64,000 nt of DNA from Flavivirga abyssicola (GTDB lineage: Bacteria; Bacteroidota; Bacteroidia; Flavobacteriales; Flavobacteriaceae): contig NZ_CP141266.1 of NCBI RefSeq assembly GCF_030540775.2, positions 1,537,001-1,601,000 of the forward strand, read 5' to 3'. Positions 14,611 to 23,653 of this stretch are shown in pieces. The first letter of the stretch is position 1; the number at the start of each line of letters is the position of its first letter. Under the pieces are notes generated by a model that ran no database searches, was not told the DNA's origin, and saw only the letters and a program-made list of their open reading frames with translations. Both the position numbers and the translations under genes were made by a program.

Positions 14611-14827
14611 AAGTTCGACATGATTTTTTCAAAAAAGAAGAGTGGTTGTCATTCCGAACGCTATCGAAAACAAAATATATTTTGTTTGAAGATATGAAGC
14701 GGAGCTTTCGAGGAAGAATCTCATCCTTATGGGATTTCTCGTCACTCATACTTCGCTTTGTCGAAATGACAAATAACTTATAATTACAGTTTTAGATTTA
14801 TTTTTTTGAAAAAATCATGTTGAACTT
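14611..14827. repeat. MITE-like nested inverted repeat in a 360-bp gap
   Basis: The outer arms are 26 bp with one mismatch: AAGTTCGACATGATTTTTTC at 14611 and GAAAAAATCATGTTGAACTT ending at 14827. Inside lies a second inverted pair, GTCATTCCGA at 14648 and TCGAAATGAC at 14761-14770, with a CAAAATATATTTTG palindrome near its left side. GTCATTCCG-type repeats recur elsewhere in this window. No open frame is present. The remaining 14828-14950 shows only a short TTAATC-rich tract. Confidence 0.6.
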
Positions 14828-14950
14828 TCATTAAAAAAGCAACACCTAAAGGCTTTCATTAATCCGTGCCATTAATCAAATTAATCAAAAACTTAGGACA
14901 ATTAGGACCATTCCAGCCTATGGCATTGCTTTACTCGAGTTAGTCTACTC

Positions 14951-15715
14951 TTAAGATCTTTTTAATGCGACTTGGGTAAAATCTTCTTCAGATAGGTTTG
15001 CATCAAAATTATAGTCGCTAAACTTTAATATGGTTTCTTTATTACTCTGGTGGTTTTTCATAATAAAGGTACCGGCTCTCCAAAATTTGTTCTTATAGAT
15101 TTTGTAATCGCTATACAATAATGTTTTTAATAGTGCATTTTTTCTATCGTAAAACTCCACTTTTTCAAAACGATATCCTTTATCTTTATTATACGTGACT
15201 AAGCGTCTTGTGTATCCGGATTTTGGATCTACAGGGTCTTGTTCTACAACCAAAAGGCTTCCTTTTTCTTCAATAAACTTGTACGCATATTTTTCAACTT
15301 CTTGTGATGATAAATCTTCATAAGCAAATTCACTTCCTACAAAAGGTCCCGATTTATTGTTAGATGAAATTCTTTTTACACGTTTTATTGAAGGTAAGTA
15401 CAGCCATTGATCGTCTGAACCAACCTTGTGTGTAAATGTTAAGGTTGAAGTTCCTTTAACATCTTTAGGGCTATTAAAGACTATTAAAGATTTGTCTCCA
15501 TCTTCATTAAGTTCTAATGTTTTTGTAGTAAGCGAACGTTCACTGGTCTGACCATTTTTATTTTTAAGAGTCATTTTTAAATGCACTGTAGAGCTATTAA
15601 ATCCCAGATCTGCTTGTTCTGCTGCCTTAGCTATTTGTAATCCACGTTCTTCTGGTGTTTGTGCCTGTATTCCTAAAGTGATGAATACGGTTAGTATAAA
15701 AACTATTTTTTTCAT
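14951..15715 (-). CDS. LolA-like outer-membrane lipoprotein-sorting protein
   Basis: 254 residues with signal peptide MKKIVFILTVFITLGIQAQ. The fold signature is that of the LolA-like group partnered with RND/MMPL exporters: TVHLKMTLKNKNGQTSERSL, the DQWLYLPSIKRVKRI strand, GPFVGSEFAYEDLS, and YRFEKVEFYDRKN. It is a periplasmic carrier with a hydrophobic half-barrel that would take substrate from the transporter to the outer membrane. It sits 28 bp downstream of the MMPL gene in the same operon. The substrate is not shown by the sequence. Confidence 0.8.
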   Translation of the reverse strand: MKKIVFILTVFITLGIQAQTPEERGLQIAKAAEQADLGFNSSTVHLKMTLKNKNGQTSERSLTTKTLELNEDGDKSLIVFNSPKDVKGTSTLTFTHKVGSDDQWLYLPSIKRVKRISSNNKSGPFVGSEFAYEDLSSQEVEKYAYKFIEEKGSLLVVEQDPVDPKSGYTRRLVTYNKDKGYRFEKVEFYDRKNALLKTLLYSDYKIYKNKFWRAGTFIMKNHQSNKETILKFSDYNFDANLSEEDFTQVALKRS

Positions 15716-15742
15716 TTTTCTTATGTTTGATATTATTTAAAT

Positions 15743-18118
15743 TTATTTATCGAAAGCTATTTGTCCTACTTTTACCTTTTCAACAGCTTCTTCTTTTCTA
15801 CTTGTAAGAATCAATAATGATGGTAGTAATATAAAGTCTATTATTAATGCCGCTATAATGATGATAACTGTTATTCTAGCCATATAACTATTTAAAGCGA
15901 ATGATGATGTAGAGAGTACAGCAAAGCCTGCTAATAAAACAATGGTTGTTGTTACGAGGGCTTTCCCAACCGTTTCAAAAGCATATACTACGGCTTGTTT
16001 AGCATCGTAACCTAACTCGCGCTTGGCTCTTAAAAACTTGCTCATAAAATGTACAGTATCATCAACAATAATTCCTAGTGTCATCCCGAAAACAATCACC
16101 ATTCCTGTGTTTATTTGCGCTTTATAAAGTGCCCAAATACCAAAACCAACTAAAACCGGGGTTACATTTGGAATAATACTCAATAAGCCTAGTTTAAAAT
16201 TTCTTAATGCCAACATGAGTACTAAAGAAATTAATATAAGCGCAATAATATTACCTTTGAACATACTGTCTGCTTGCCTAAATCCTAATTTAGAAAACAT
16301 TAATGTTGGACTTACGCCAATGGCATGCATTGCTTTCGGGGTATTATTTCTTAACCAGTCTTCACCCTTTTTTGAAAAAGCAATCATATCGGCACTTGTA
16401 ATATTATCGACTGTTACAGTGACACGTGTTTCGGACTTATCTACATTAATTTGGTTATTTAAATCTAATCCAAAAGGCAAAGACAATTCATAAAGTAATA
16501 AATACTGAGCGGCTTCATCCCTGTTATCTGGAACACGGTAAAAGCTTTCATCGTCACCATGCATCGACCTGTTTACACGTCGGGCAACTTCGCTAAAAGC
16601 ATTAACATGTACCACTTCTGGTTGTTCGTTAAGCCAATCTTCAAAAGCATTTAAGTTTTTAAGATATTCCGGATTATTAATGCCTCCACTTTCTCCACTT
16701 CCTATGGAGTATTCAATATTATAAATACCTGTTAGGTTATCACTTATATAATCGGTGTCTGTTCTAAATTGAACACTTTCATCAAAGTAATTTATAAACT
16801 CGTCATTAAACACATTTTTAGTAGCTAGGTAAGTAAGCCCTCCAATAATTAAAAAAGAGATCACGGTTAATCTTACTGGTTGTTTCACCACATAATTCCC
16901 TAAGCTGGTGTACCAATTTTTATGTTCTTTTACTGCTTCTTTTCTAACTCTAGACTTAACCGGTAAAACAGCCATTAATGCTGGTAACGTTGTGGTAGAG
17001 TAGAGAAAAGCCATGACCATACCAAAGGCCGTAATATTTCCTAAATCCCAAAACGGTGGTACATCACCAAAATTCATGGTTAAAAACCCTATCACAGTCG
17101 TTAAACTTGTAATAAATACGGGCATAAAGTTTAATCGTATGGCTTCTTTTAGGGCGTCTACTTTATTAAGTCCGTCTTTACGCATTTTTTGAAGCATAGT
17201 GACAAGGATATGAATACTATCTGCTACTGCTAGCGTAAGAATCATGGTTGGAAATACGGATGAAGGTGGCGTTAATTTAATTCCCATTATACCAACAAAA
17301 CCAATAGCACTCATTATAGAAAATAGAACGACAACTAAAGTAGCCAAGGTGCTCCAAATATTTCTAGTTAAAATAAATGTTGTTATAATAACTATAATTA
17401 ACATGATCATAGTTAACGCCATATCATTCATTGATGATTCAAAGAAAGCGGTATTCATTGGTATTAAACCAGAGGTGTGCACTTCAAAATTTGGATGTTT
17501 TTCCTTAAAATCAGAAATCATATTTCTAACAAAGGGCGTTACTTCTCCCGGGATTTCATTTAAATCTATTCCTGGAAGTCTAACCGTTATATTTATGGCT
17601 GTAACACTACCTTTCTCATTAAGAATTCTATTAACAAGCAAGGGTTCTTTTAAAGCTTTTTCCTTAATCTCTAAAATCTCAGCATCGGTTTTTAAAGACG
17701 ATTCATAAGATAAATCATCAACATACAAATCATCGCCATCGGCACTTGTATGCTGAAAATTAGTTAAGGCATCTACTCTAGAGGAGTATGGTGTATTCCA
17801 TGCCTCTGCGGTTAACGCTTCTATGGCGGTAAGGTTCTCTTTTGTGAATATATCACCATTTGATGGAGACAGTACAATAACGACGTTATCATCTTTGGTA
17901 TACTTGTCTTGTAAAGCATCAAAGGCTTCTAATTCTGGGTTCGATTTACTAAAGAAAACATGGTAATCTCCATCAAATTCCATATTTCCTTGAGAGCCTA
18001 ATCCAATGGCTAACACTAATGTCGCCAATAATACTGGCCATTTATATTTAATTACGAAGTTGGCCCAACTTCTGGCAAAAACATTGGTGGCATTTCCTGC
18101 CTTTTTAAACGCATTCAT
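15743..18118 (-). CDS. MMPL/RND-family transporter
   Basis: 791 residues built of two homologous halves, each with one N-terminal TM helix, a large periplasmic loop and a five-helix bundle (AALTMIMLIIVIITTFI and ALILISLVLMLALRNF regions). Motifs include TLAVADSIHILVTM in the first half and MTLGIIVDDTVHFMSKFL in the second, where charged residues within TM4 are used for proton coupling. It is an inner-membrane exporter, probably of lipids or hydrophobic compounds, working with the LolA-like protein and barrel downstream. TetR-type operators lie directly upstream. Confidence 0.85.
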   Translation of the reverse strand: MNAFKKAGNATNVFARSWANFVIKYKWPVLLATLVLAIGLGSQGNMEFDGDYHVFFSKSNPELEAFDALQDKYTKDDNVVIVLSPSNGDIFTKENLTAIEALTAEAWNTPYSSRVDALTNFQHTSADGDDLYVDDLSYESSLKTDAEILEIKEKALKEPLLVNRILNEKGSVTAINITVRLPGIDLNEIPGEVTPFVRNMISDFKEKHPNFEVHTSGLIPMNTAFFESSMNDMALTMIMLIIVIITTFILTRNIWSTLATLVVVLFSIMSAIGFVGIMGIKLTPPSSVFPTMILTLAVADSIHILVTMLQKMRKDGLNKVDALKEAIRLNFMPVFITSLTTVIGFLTMNFGDVPPFWDLGNITAFGMVMAFLYSTTTLPALMAVLPVKSRVRKEAVKEHKNWYTSLGNYVVKQPVRLTVISFLIIGGLTYLATKNVFNDEFINYFDESVQFRTDTDYISDNLTGIYNIEYSIGSGESGGINNPEYLKNLNAFEDWLNEQPEVVHVNAFSEVARRVNRSMHGDDESFYRVPDNRDEAAQYLLLYELSLPFGLDLNNQINVDKSETRVTVTVDNITSADMIAFSKKGEDWLRNNTPKAMHAIGVSPTLMFSKLGFRQADSMFKGNIIALILISLVLMLALRNFKLGLLSIIPNVTPVLVGFGIWALYKAQINTGMVIVFGMTLGIIVDDTVHFMSKFLRAKRELGYDAKQAVVYAFETVGKALVTTTIVLLAGFAVLSTSSFALNSYMARITVIIIIAALIIDFILLPSLLILTSRKEEAVEKVKVGQIAFDK

Positions 18119-18134
18119 ATAGTGATTTTAAAAT

Positions 18135-18174
18135 AATTGACCAGTCAATTATATATTTTGACCAATCTGGTTAA
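18135..18174. promoter_or_regulatory. Tandem TetR-type operators ahead of the MMPL gene
   Basis: AATTGACCAGTCAATT (18135-18150) is a perfect dyad with a 2-bp centre. TTGACCAATCTGGTTAA (18158-18174) is a near-perfect dyad with the same TGACCA core. Both lie between the MMPL start codon at 18118 and the TetR gene. Confidence 0.6.
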
Positions 18175-18240
18175 TAATTAATCTTTATGTTAAAGACGAT
18201 TTACAAATTCATAACAGGGACAAAAAAATTAATATTTTAA

Positions 18241-18258
18241 TAGTTGACCAGTCGTCTA
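18241..18258. promoter_or_regulatory. TetR-type operator
   Basis: TAGTTGACCAGTCGTCTA contains TAGnnGAC-CA-GTCnnCTA, a symmetric 18-bp site. It shares TTGACCAGTC with the site at 18137 and GACCA.TCGTCTA with the site upstream of the TetR gene. Confidence 0.6.
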
Positions 18259-18280
18259 TTAAAATTTAAAAAAATTACAG

Positions 18281-18871
18281 TTAAATTATGTTTTTAACCA
18301 TAATCATAAAATTATCAATGGGTTCTGCACTTTGCTTTTCTTTCATGCTAATCATAGCACCCTTTCCGGCATCTTCAATAAAAGCAGCTATAACATCTGC
18401 TTTTATAGTTTTTTCAATCTCTCCTAATTCTTGGGCCTCTTTAAAAATATTGGTAATTAATGATAACATTTTCTCTTCTTTAACTAAAATAGCAGTTCTT
18501 ATCTTTTCATTATGTTCTGCCATTTCACTAGCTAAATTGCATGCCATACACCCCATTTGGCAATTCATTTCATTTTTTAAAATATCTACTCTAAATTGGT
18601 AAAAATCCAAAAGCTTTTGTTTTGGAGCTATAGATTTATCTTCTAATTTCTCTATAGCTATAGCTAAATGCAAATCAAAATATTTATTTATAGCTTTAAC
18701 TGCAAAATCCTCTTTAGATTCAAAATAAAAATAAAAAGAACCTTTTGGTACATCTGCAGCTTTAACTATATCATTTACACTCGTACCATTGTATCCTTTA
18801 CTCCAAAGGATCTCTATTCCCTTTTCTAAAAGGAAATCTGCTTTAGCATCATGTTTAACAGTTTTGAGCAT
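18281..18871 (-). CDS. TetR/AcrR-family transcriptional regulator
   Basis: 196 residues. The N-terminal HTH reads ILWSKGYNGTSVNDIVKAAD then VPKGSFYFYFESKEDFAVKA, the usual TetR recognition segment. The C-terminal ligand domain has a cysteine-bearing stretch (NCQMGCMACNLASEMAEHNE) seen in one TetR_C subgroup. The gene lies immediately upstream of the MMPL/LolA/barrel set in the same direction, with matching dyads before both genes, so it probably represses itself and the exporter. The inducer is unknown. Confidence 0.85.
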   Translation of the reverse strand: MLKTVKHDAKADFLLEKGIEILWSKGYNGTSVNDIVKAADVPKGSFYFYFESKEDFAVKAINKYFDLHLAIAIEKLEDKSIAPKQKLLDFYQFRVDILKNEMNCQMGCMACNLASEMAEHNEKIRTAILVKEEKMLSLITNIFKEAQELGEIEKTIKADVIAAFIEDAGKGAMISMKEKQSAEPIDNFMIMVKNII

Positions 18872-18893
18872 AAATTAAAATTAGTGACAAAAA

Positions 18894-18909
18894 TATGACC
18901 ACTCGTCTA
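18894..18909. promoter_or_regulatory. TetR-type operator upstream of its own gene
   Basis: TATGACCACTCGTCTA matches the 18241 site at 13 of 16 positions (TGACCA.TCGTCTA). It lies 23 bp upstream of the regulator's start codon, consistent with autoregulation. Confidence 0.55.
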
Positions 18910-18948
18910 GTAATTCCAAATTTTAAATGTTAAAGTTTTTATAAACGC

Positions 18949-18981
18949 AAAAAAGGCTGCCTAAATAGGCAACCTTTTTTT
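18949..18981 (-). terminator. Intrinsic terminator of the cupredoxin gene
   Basis: AAAAAAGG.TGCC pairs with GGCA.CCTTTTTT around a TAAATA loop. It lies 24 bp beyond the cupredoxin stop codon and is symmetric enough to act in both directions. Confidence 0.7.
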
Positions 18982-19004
18982 ACTACTAATCAATCAAAAA
19001 CTAC

Positions 19005-19385
19005 TTACTTAACTGTAAGCGTATATTGTGGTGTTGGATTTAATGGGCAGAAATAAACATACTCTCCTTTTGTTAACTTGGTAACATTTGTTTTTTCTAC
19101 CTTACCCTCTTTAACAACTGTTGTTACATATGCTGTTTTAATATGGTTTTCCGGTTTACTGGCATCTTTACCTTTAGGTACTAATACTAAACCTACCTCT
19201 TTTGCTGCATGATTATTTGATACTGCAAATACGTAAGACCCTTCACTTAATGTTAAAGCTTTTTGAGTAAATTCTCCTTTGGTTTGCTCTAAGGATACTG
19301 TCTTTACAGTATTCATTGCGTCTTGGGCATTCGTGTTCATTGTAAATGCTAATGCGATTACTAAAATTGAAATGATTTTTTTCAT
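19005..19385 (-). CDS. Secreted cupredoxin-like protein
   Basis: 126 residues with signal peptide MKKIISILVIALAFTMNTNA. The remainder is a single small beta domain: SEGSYVFAVSNNHAAKEVGL and, at the C-terminus, GEYVYFCPLNPTPQYTLTV. The latter has the Cys-Pro-Leu loop typical of type 1 copper sites, and the N-terminal histidine (SNNHA) could be a second ligand. An azurin-type electron-transfer or copper-handling role is inferred. The neighbouring AhpD-like gene suggests a shared stress context, but it is separated by a repeat. Confidence 0.65.
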   Translation of the reverse strand: MKKIISILVIALAFTMNTNAQDAMNTVKTVSLEQTKGEFTQKALTLSEGSYVFAVSNNHAAKEVGLVLVPKGKDASKPENHIKTAYVTTVVKEGKVEKTNVTKLTKGEYVYFCPLNPTPQYTLTVK

Positions 19386-19402
19386 TGTTTTTGTTTTTAT
19401 GT

Positions 19403-19466
19403 CCTCTCGAACATTACTTAAGCAAAATATATTTTGCTGTAAGTAGCGCGTGAAGCTCGAAGAGGG
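19403..19466. repeat. Dispersed inverted repeat
   Basis: CCTCTCGA at the left faces TCGAAGAGG at the right, with the perfect palindrome AGCAAAATATATTTTGCT between them. A CAAAATATATTTTG core also occurs in the 14648-14770 repeat. A fragment of the related family (TTGACTGCGCTC) follows at about 19493. Confidence 0.5.
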
Positions 19467-19527
19467 ATTACTGAATAGTTAAATTAAAAGGCCTTGACTG
19501 CGCTCTGCCTGACATTATTTGAATTAT

Positions 19528-20076
19528 TTATACGGCTACTGCTTCTAATGGTTGTGCTACCGGAAAATCTACAGGGACTTGGGTTGTTTGGTGAACATAA
19601 TTAGAAATTGTTTTATCTCCTACTAAAGAAATAGTATCTATTAAGTTACCTTTTGTATATCCTGCGTTAAAGAAATTTTCTAAAACAGCTTCTTCTGTTT
19701 TCCCTCTGTTTTCTGTAATGTTTTTAGCTAACTGTGCTAAAGCGTTTAATTTGGAATCGAATGACGCATAACCAGCTCTTAATTCTAAGATTTGTTCGTC
19801 GGTAAATCCATTCATTTTCCCTATAGCTGTGTGAGCTGATAAACAGTAAACACATGCGTTAACTTCACTTACAGCTAGATTAACCACTTCTTTTTCTTTT
19901 GCTGATAATGATGTTTTTGCATTTGAAAAATTTAAGTAGTTTTCTAATGCTGTATCACTATGTGCTTAAGTTGCATATAAGTTTGGTACAAAACCTAAAG
20001 CTTTGTTTAAATTATCGAAAATAGCTTGGTTATTTTCGTTTACGTCTTCTCTTTTTGGTACATTAAATGTGCTCAT
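19528..20076 (-). pseudogene. AhpD/carboxymuconolactone decarboxylase-family protein, premature stop
   Basis: The full frame starts with ATG at 20074-20076 (MSTFNVPKREDVNENNQAIF) and runs 182 codons, but codon 37 is TAA (19966-19968), in LGFVPNLYAT-stop-AHSDTA. Everything after it is in frame and intact, including the redox motif VNACVYCLSAHTAIG (Cys75, Cys78, His82), typical of alkylhydroperoxidase-like proteins. A GTG at 19887 could restart translation and still supply the core domain. Sequencing error, a recent mutation or use of the short form are all possible. Confidence 0.75.
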
Positions 20077-20132
20077 AATTTTAATTTTTAATATCTATTA
20101 TTTTTGAAATTTTATTGTTTGTAATTCTGGTA

Positions 20133-20140
20133 CAAAGATG
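20133..20140 (-). promoter_or_regulatory. Putative -7 box for the AhpD-like gene
   Basis: The minus strand reads GCATCTTTGTACC, close to TAnnTTTG with C at the first position. The same GCATCTTTGTA string occurs at 20404-20411 ahead of the small gene. The direct repeats TTGTCAATTTTTCC at about 20184 and 20456 lie between them. Confidence 0.35.
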
Positions 20141-20202
20141 CAATCAAATAAAAGGTTATACCATGTAAGTTCTTCCTTAATGATTGTCAATTTTTCCCTT
20201 TC

Positions 20203-20376
20203 CTATTTTGAAGAGAAAATATTAGCGTCTATATGAGGTCTTTCTGCGTCACAATAGAAATCGTGAATGTGTTTTTGTTCACAATGTGTTTTAGGACTTA
20301 TTGTATGAAGTACTTTTTTTCTATTATTACTGAATATCTCAATTAAATTGAAAATGGATATATGTTTTAAATTCAT
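20203..20376 (-). CDS. Possible 57-aa small protein
   Basis: ATG at 20374-20376 opens a 57-residue frame, MNLKHISIFNLIEIFSNNRK, later KTHCEQKHIHDFYCDAERPH, ending at 20203. It contains two cysteines and five histidines clustered in the second half, suggesting metal binding. A -7-like box lies 28 bp upstream (20404-20411). I do not recognise the family, and a chance frame of this length is possible, so support is moderate. It partly fills the 390-bp gap between the AhpD-like gene and the AraC regulator. Confidence 0.4.
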   Translation of the reverse strand: MNLKHISIFNLIEIFSNNRKKVLHTISPKTHCEQKHIHDFYCDAERPHIDANIFSSK

Positions 20377-20467
20377 AGCTTTAACTGTTTAAATTATACA
20401 CTACAAAGATGCCTTATAACGAGGTGTTATAAAATAAACGTATTTCCCTAAAGCTTGTCAATTTTTC

Positions 20468-21313
20468 CTAAGAAGCAGATTTGAGCTGTTTTTTAAACTC
20501 TGAAGGGGATAAAGTCGTGTGTTTTTTAAATAATCTACTTAAATGTGAAGCGTCTTCAAAACCAATTTCAAAAGCAATTTCTTTGGCTGTCTTATCCGTA
20601 TAAACCAGCAATCGTTTTGATTCAAGAATAAGGCGTTCGTGAATTATTTTTAGCGGACTGGTGTCTAATTTAGCAAAAGTATTTGATAAGGTTTTTGGAG
20701 ATTTAAAGAGTTTATCTGCATAAAAACTTACACTATGCTCTGTTTTAAAATATGATTCTACTAACAGGTTAAACTCACGCAATAAGTCTATTTTAGAATT
20801 TTTAGAAGTAGTTTCTATAAAGCCTTCTTTTGCTTTTAATAATCGGGTGCTTATAATTATAAATCGTGCCATAAGCATACGCAACATCTCGGCTTGAATA
20901 TTGTCTTTCGTTTCTAGTTCATCAATAAAAACTTCATGCAATATTTTAAATTTACGTTGTTCGTCTAAATTAAGTTCTATAAGCGGAATATGTACGTTTC
21001 CAAAAAACAAAAGACCAACACAGCTTACTTCTTGATCATGATCTTTAATACAATAAAACTCTCTATTAAATTGATATACCACCAAATCTTTACCTTCTAT
21101 AAATTGTAAATATTGAATCGTGGTTAATGCTAATATACTATGTGGTTTTATGGTATGAGGAATACTATCTACAACAATTTCTGCCTTAGAATCATTGGTT
21201 CTAATAAACATAAATAATCCTGCTTGCTTAGTTTGTTTGTATGGTTTTAAAAGGGACTCATCTCCCACATTTAAAATGGCATTGGTAGAAAATTCTGTAA
21301 ATGTTTTTAGCAT
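20468..21313 (-). CDS. AraC-family transcriptional regulator
   Basis: 281 residues. Residues about 1-150 form a cupin-like sensory part (DSIPHTIKPHSILALTTIQY), and the C-terminal 100 residues are the double HTH: YADKLFKSPKTLSNTFAKLD and KEIAFEIGFEDASHLSRLFK followed by KHTTLSPSEFKKQL. It lies next to, and probably controls, the small gene and the AhpD-like gene downstream in the same direction. The direct repeat TTGTCAATTTTTCC before those genes is a possible binding site. Confidence 0.8.
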   Translation of the reverse strand: MLKTFTEFSTNAILNVGDESLLKPYKQTKQAGLFMFIRTNDSKAEIVVDSIPHTIKPHSILALTTIQYLQFIEGKDLVVYQFNREFYCIKDHDQEVSCVGLLFFGNVHIPLIELNLDEQRKFKILHEVFIDELETKDNIQAEMLRMLMARFIIISTRLLKAKEGFIETTSKNSKIDLLREFNLLVESYFKTEHSVSFYADKLFKSPKTLSNTFAKLDTSPLKIIHERLILESKRLLVYTDKTAKEIAFEIGFEDASHLSRLFKKHTTLSPSEFKKQLKSAS

Positions 21314-21436
21314 TTCTACTTAGTCTTTTGTTTTTGAATAACATTACAATACTCCTAATAATTTTAAAAGCGCACAAAAAAACTACAAAATACTAACTTG
21401 TAAATATGGGTCTATAACAAAAGTCAGACATTGATA

Positions 21437-23563
21437 CTACTTATGTAATTTTAATTGGATACGCTTTCGCGGAATATCGACCTCTAACACTTTTACTATG
21501 ATTTGTTGATGTAAACTGACATGTTCATTAACATCTTTTACAAAGGCGTCTGATAGATTTGATACGTGAATCAATCCGCTTTCTTTAATACCAACATCTA
21601 CAAAACAACCAAAGTTTGTAATATTGTTGACAATTCCAGGGAGTAATTGACCTTCTCTTAAATCTGAAATCGTTTTTATATTCTGATTAAACGTGAATAC
21701 TTTTGCTTGCTCTCGAATATCTAATCCTGGTTTTTCAAGTTCTTTAACGATATCTTGTAGGGTTAATAATCCAACGGATTCTGTACAATATTGCTTTAAA
21801 TCTATTTTTTTAAGACGTTCTGCATTACCAATAAGGTCTTGAATGCTTTTTCCAAGGTCTTTAGCCATTTTGGTAACCACAGCATAACTTTCTGGATGCA
21901 CCGCAGAATCGTCTAATGGGTTTTTGGCATCTTTAATTCTTAAAAAGGCAGCACCTTGCTCGAAAGCTTTACTACCTAATCGTGGCACTTTTTTAATATC
22001 GTTTCTTGATGTAAATACGCCATTTTCGTTACGGAAATTAAAAATATTTTCTGCTAATTTCGGACCAATACCAGACACATAGCTCAATAAACTTTTACTA
22101 GCTGTATTGATGTTCACACCAACGGAGTTTACACAATGTTCTACAACGCCATCCAATGATTTTTGCAGCTTTCCTTGATCCACATCATGTTGATATTGCC
22201 CTACTCCAATAGACTTAGCATCAATTTTAACCAATTCTGCTAAAGGATCTTGTAAACGACGCCCAATAGACACCGAACCTCTTACCGTAACATCGTAATC
22301 TGGAAATTCTTCGCGTGCAATCTTTGATGCCGAATAAATACTCGCTCCTGCCTCACTTACTACAAAAACCTGAATATCATTTTTAAAATGAATCTTTCTA
22401 ATTAAGGCTTCTGTTTCTCGTGATGCCGTTCCATTACCAATAGCTATAGCTTCAATTTTATAGGCATCTGCCAATGAGCTTATTTTTTTCATCGCCCCCG
22501 TTGCATCACTTTTTGGCGGGTGTGGATATATGGTTTCATTGTATTTTAATTGTCCTTGTGCATCTAAACACACCACTTTACAACCTGTTCTAAACCCTGG
22601 ATCAATTGCTAAAACCCTTTTTTCTCCCAATGGAGAACCTAACAATAATTGTTTTAAGTTTTTCGCAAATACATTAATAGCAGATTCGTCCGCTTTATCT
22701 TTTGCTATTTGTAAAGCTTCATGACTTAACGATGGTAATAATAAACGTTTATAAGCGTCTGCAATAGCTAACTCTATCTGATCTGCACATGCATTATTAC
22801 TACGAATTATTCTGTTTTCTATTTTATCTAATGCCCTATCGTTATCAATCTCTATTTTAACTCGAATAAACCCTTCATTTTCTGCTCTTAAAATAGCTAA
22901 TAACCTATGTGATGGGATTCTACTTAAACTCTCAGACCAATCGAAATAGTCTCTGAATTTTTGAGCGGCTTCATCCTCCGCTTTTGTTTTTACAACTTTC
23001 GTAGAAATCATTGCAAAACGTTCTAACTGATAACGAATATTATTTCTAATATCGGTACGTTCGTTTACCCATTCGGCAATAATATGTCTTGCGCCTTCTA
23101 AAGCGGATTCCACCGAATCAATAACGCCTTTTATATATTTAAAAGCAATGGATTCCACATCATTAGCATTCTGACTCATAATAATTTTAGCTAAAGGCTC
23201 TAATCCATTTTTACGGGCTGTCTCTGCTTTCGTTTTCCTGCTTTTTTTGTATGGTAAATAAATATCCTCAAGCGTTGTTAAATCTTGAGTAGATGCTATT
23301 TTTTGTTTTAATTCAGGTGTTAAAACAGCTTGTTCTTCTAAGGCTTTTAAAATAGCTTTTTTTCGTTTTTCTAAAGCTTCAAATTGTTCTTTATATTTTA
23401 CAATCTCACCAATTTGAACCTCATCCAAATCACCCGTTCGTTCCTTTCTGTAACGCGAAATAAAAGGGATTGTGCAATCCTCATTAAGTAATTCAATCGT
23501 GTTTTTTACAGATTGCTCTGGGAGTTGGGTCTGGGTTGTTATAAACTTTAAAATATCAATCAT
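21437..23563 (-). CDS. tex: Tex-family RNA-binding transcription accessory protein
   Basis: 708 residues, close to the usual size of Tex proteins. Domains in order: N-terminal helical Tex region (FISRYRKERTGDLDEVQIGE), YqgF-like nuclease-fold domain around 310-440 (RVLAIDPGFRTGCKVVCLDA), helix-hairpin-helix motifs (VNINTASKSLLSYVSGIGPK and FNFRNENGVFTSRND), and a C-terminal S1 RNA-binding domain (LPGIVNNITNFGCFVDVGIK). It is a cytosolic protein that binds nucleic acids and interacts with transcription. It appears monocistronic. Confidence 0.92.
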   Translation of the reverse strand: MIDILKFITTQTQLPEQSVKNTIELLNEDCTIPFISRYRKERTGDLDEVQIGEIVKYKEQFEALEKRKKAILKALEEQAVLTPELKQKIASTQDLTTLEDIYLPYKKSRKTKAETARKNGLEPLAKIIMSQNANDVESIAFKYIKGVIDSVESALEGARHIIAEWVNERTDIRNNIRYQLERFAMISTKVVKTKAEDEAAQKFRDYFDWSESLSRIPSHRLLAILRAENEGFIRVKIEIDNDRALDKIENRIIRSNNACADQIELAIADAYKRLLLPSLSHEALQIAKDKADESAINVFAKNLKQLLLGSPLGEKRVLAIDPGFRTGCKVVCLDAQGQLKYNETIYPHPPKSDATGAMKKISSLADAYKIEAIAIGNGTASRETEALIRKIHFKNDIQVFVVSEAGASIYSASKIAREEFPDYDVTVRGSVSIGRRLQDPLAELVKIDAKSIGVGQYQHDVDQGKLQKSLDGVVEHCVNSVGVNINTASKSLLSYVSGIGPKLAENIFNFRNENGVFTSRNDIKKVPRLGSKAFEQGAAFLRIKDAKNPLDDSAVHPESYAVVTKMAKDLGKSIQDLIGNAERLKKIDLKQYCTESVGLLTLQDIVKELEKPGLDIREQAKVFTFNQNIKTISDLREGQLLPGIVNNITNFGCFVDVGIKESGLIHVSNLSDAFVKDVNEHVSLHQQIIVKVLEVDIPRKRIQLKLHK

Positions 23564-23590
23564 TTAATAATTCGAATTAATTGAAGGCAC

Positions 23591-23633
23591 AAAAAAAATC
23601 TCGTTTTCAAAAATAACATTGAAAACGAGATTT
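23591..23633 (-). terminator. Intrinsic terminator after the OmpA-like gene
   Basis: A 13-bp perfect stem, AAATCTCGTTTTC with GAAAACGAGATTT, has an 11-nt loop; on the minus strand it is followed by a run of eight T. It sits between the OmpA-like gene and tex. Confidence 0.75.
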
Positions 23634-23653
23634 ATGCAAGTTTAATTATAATT

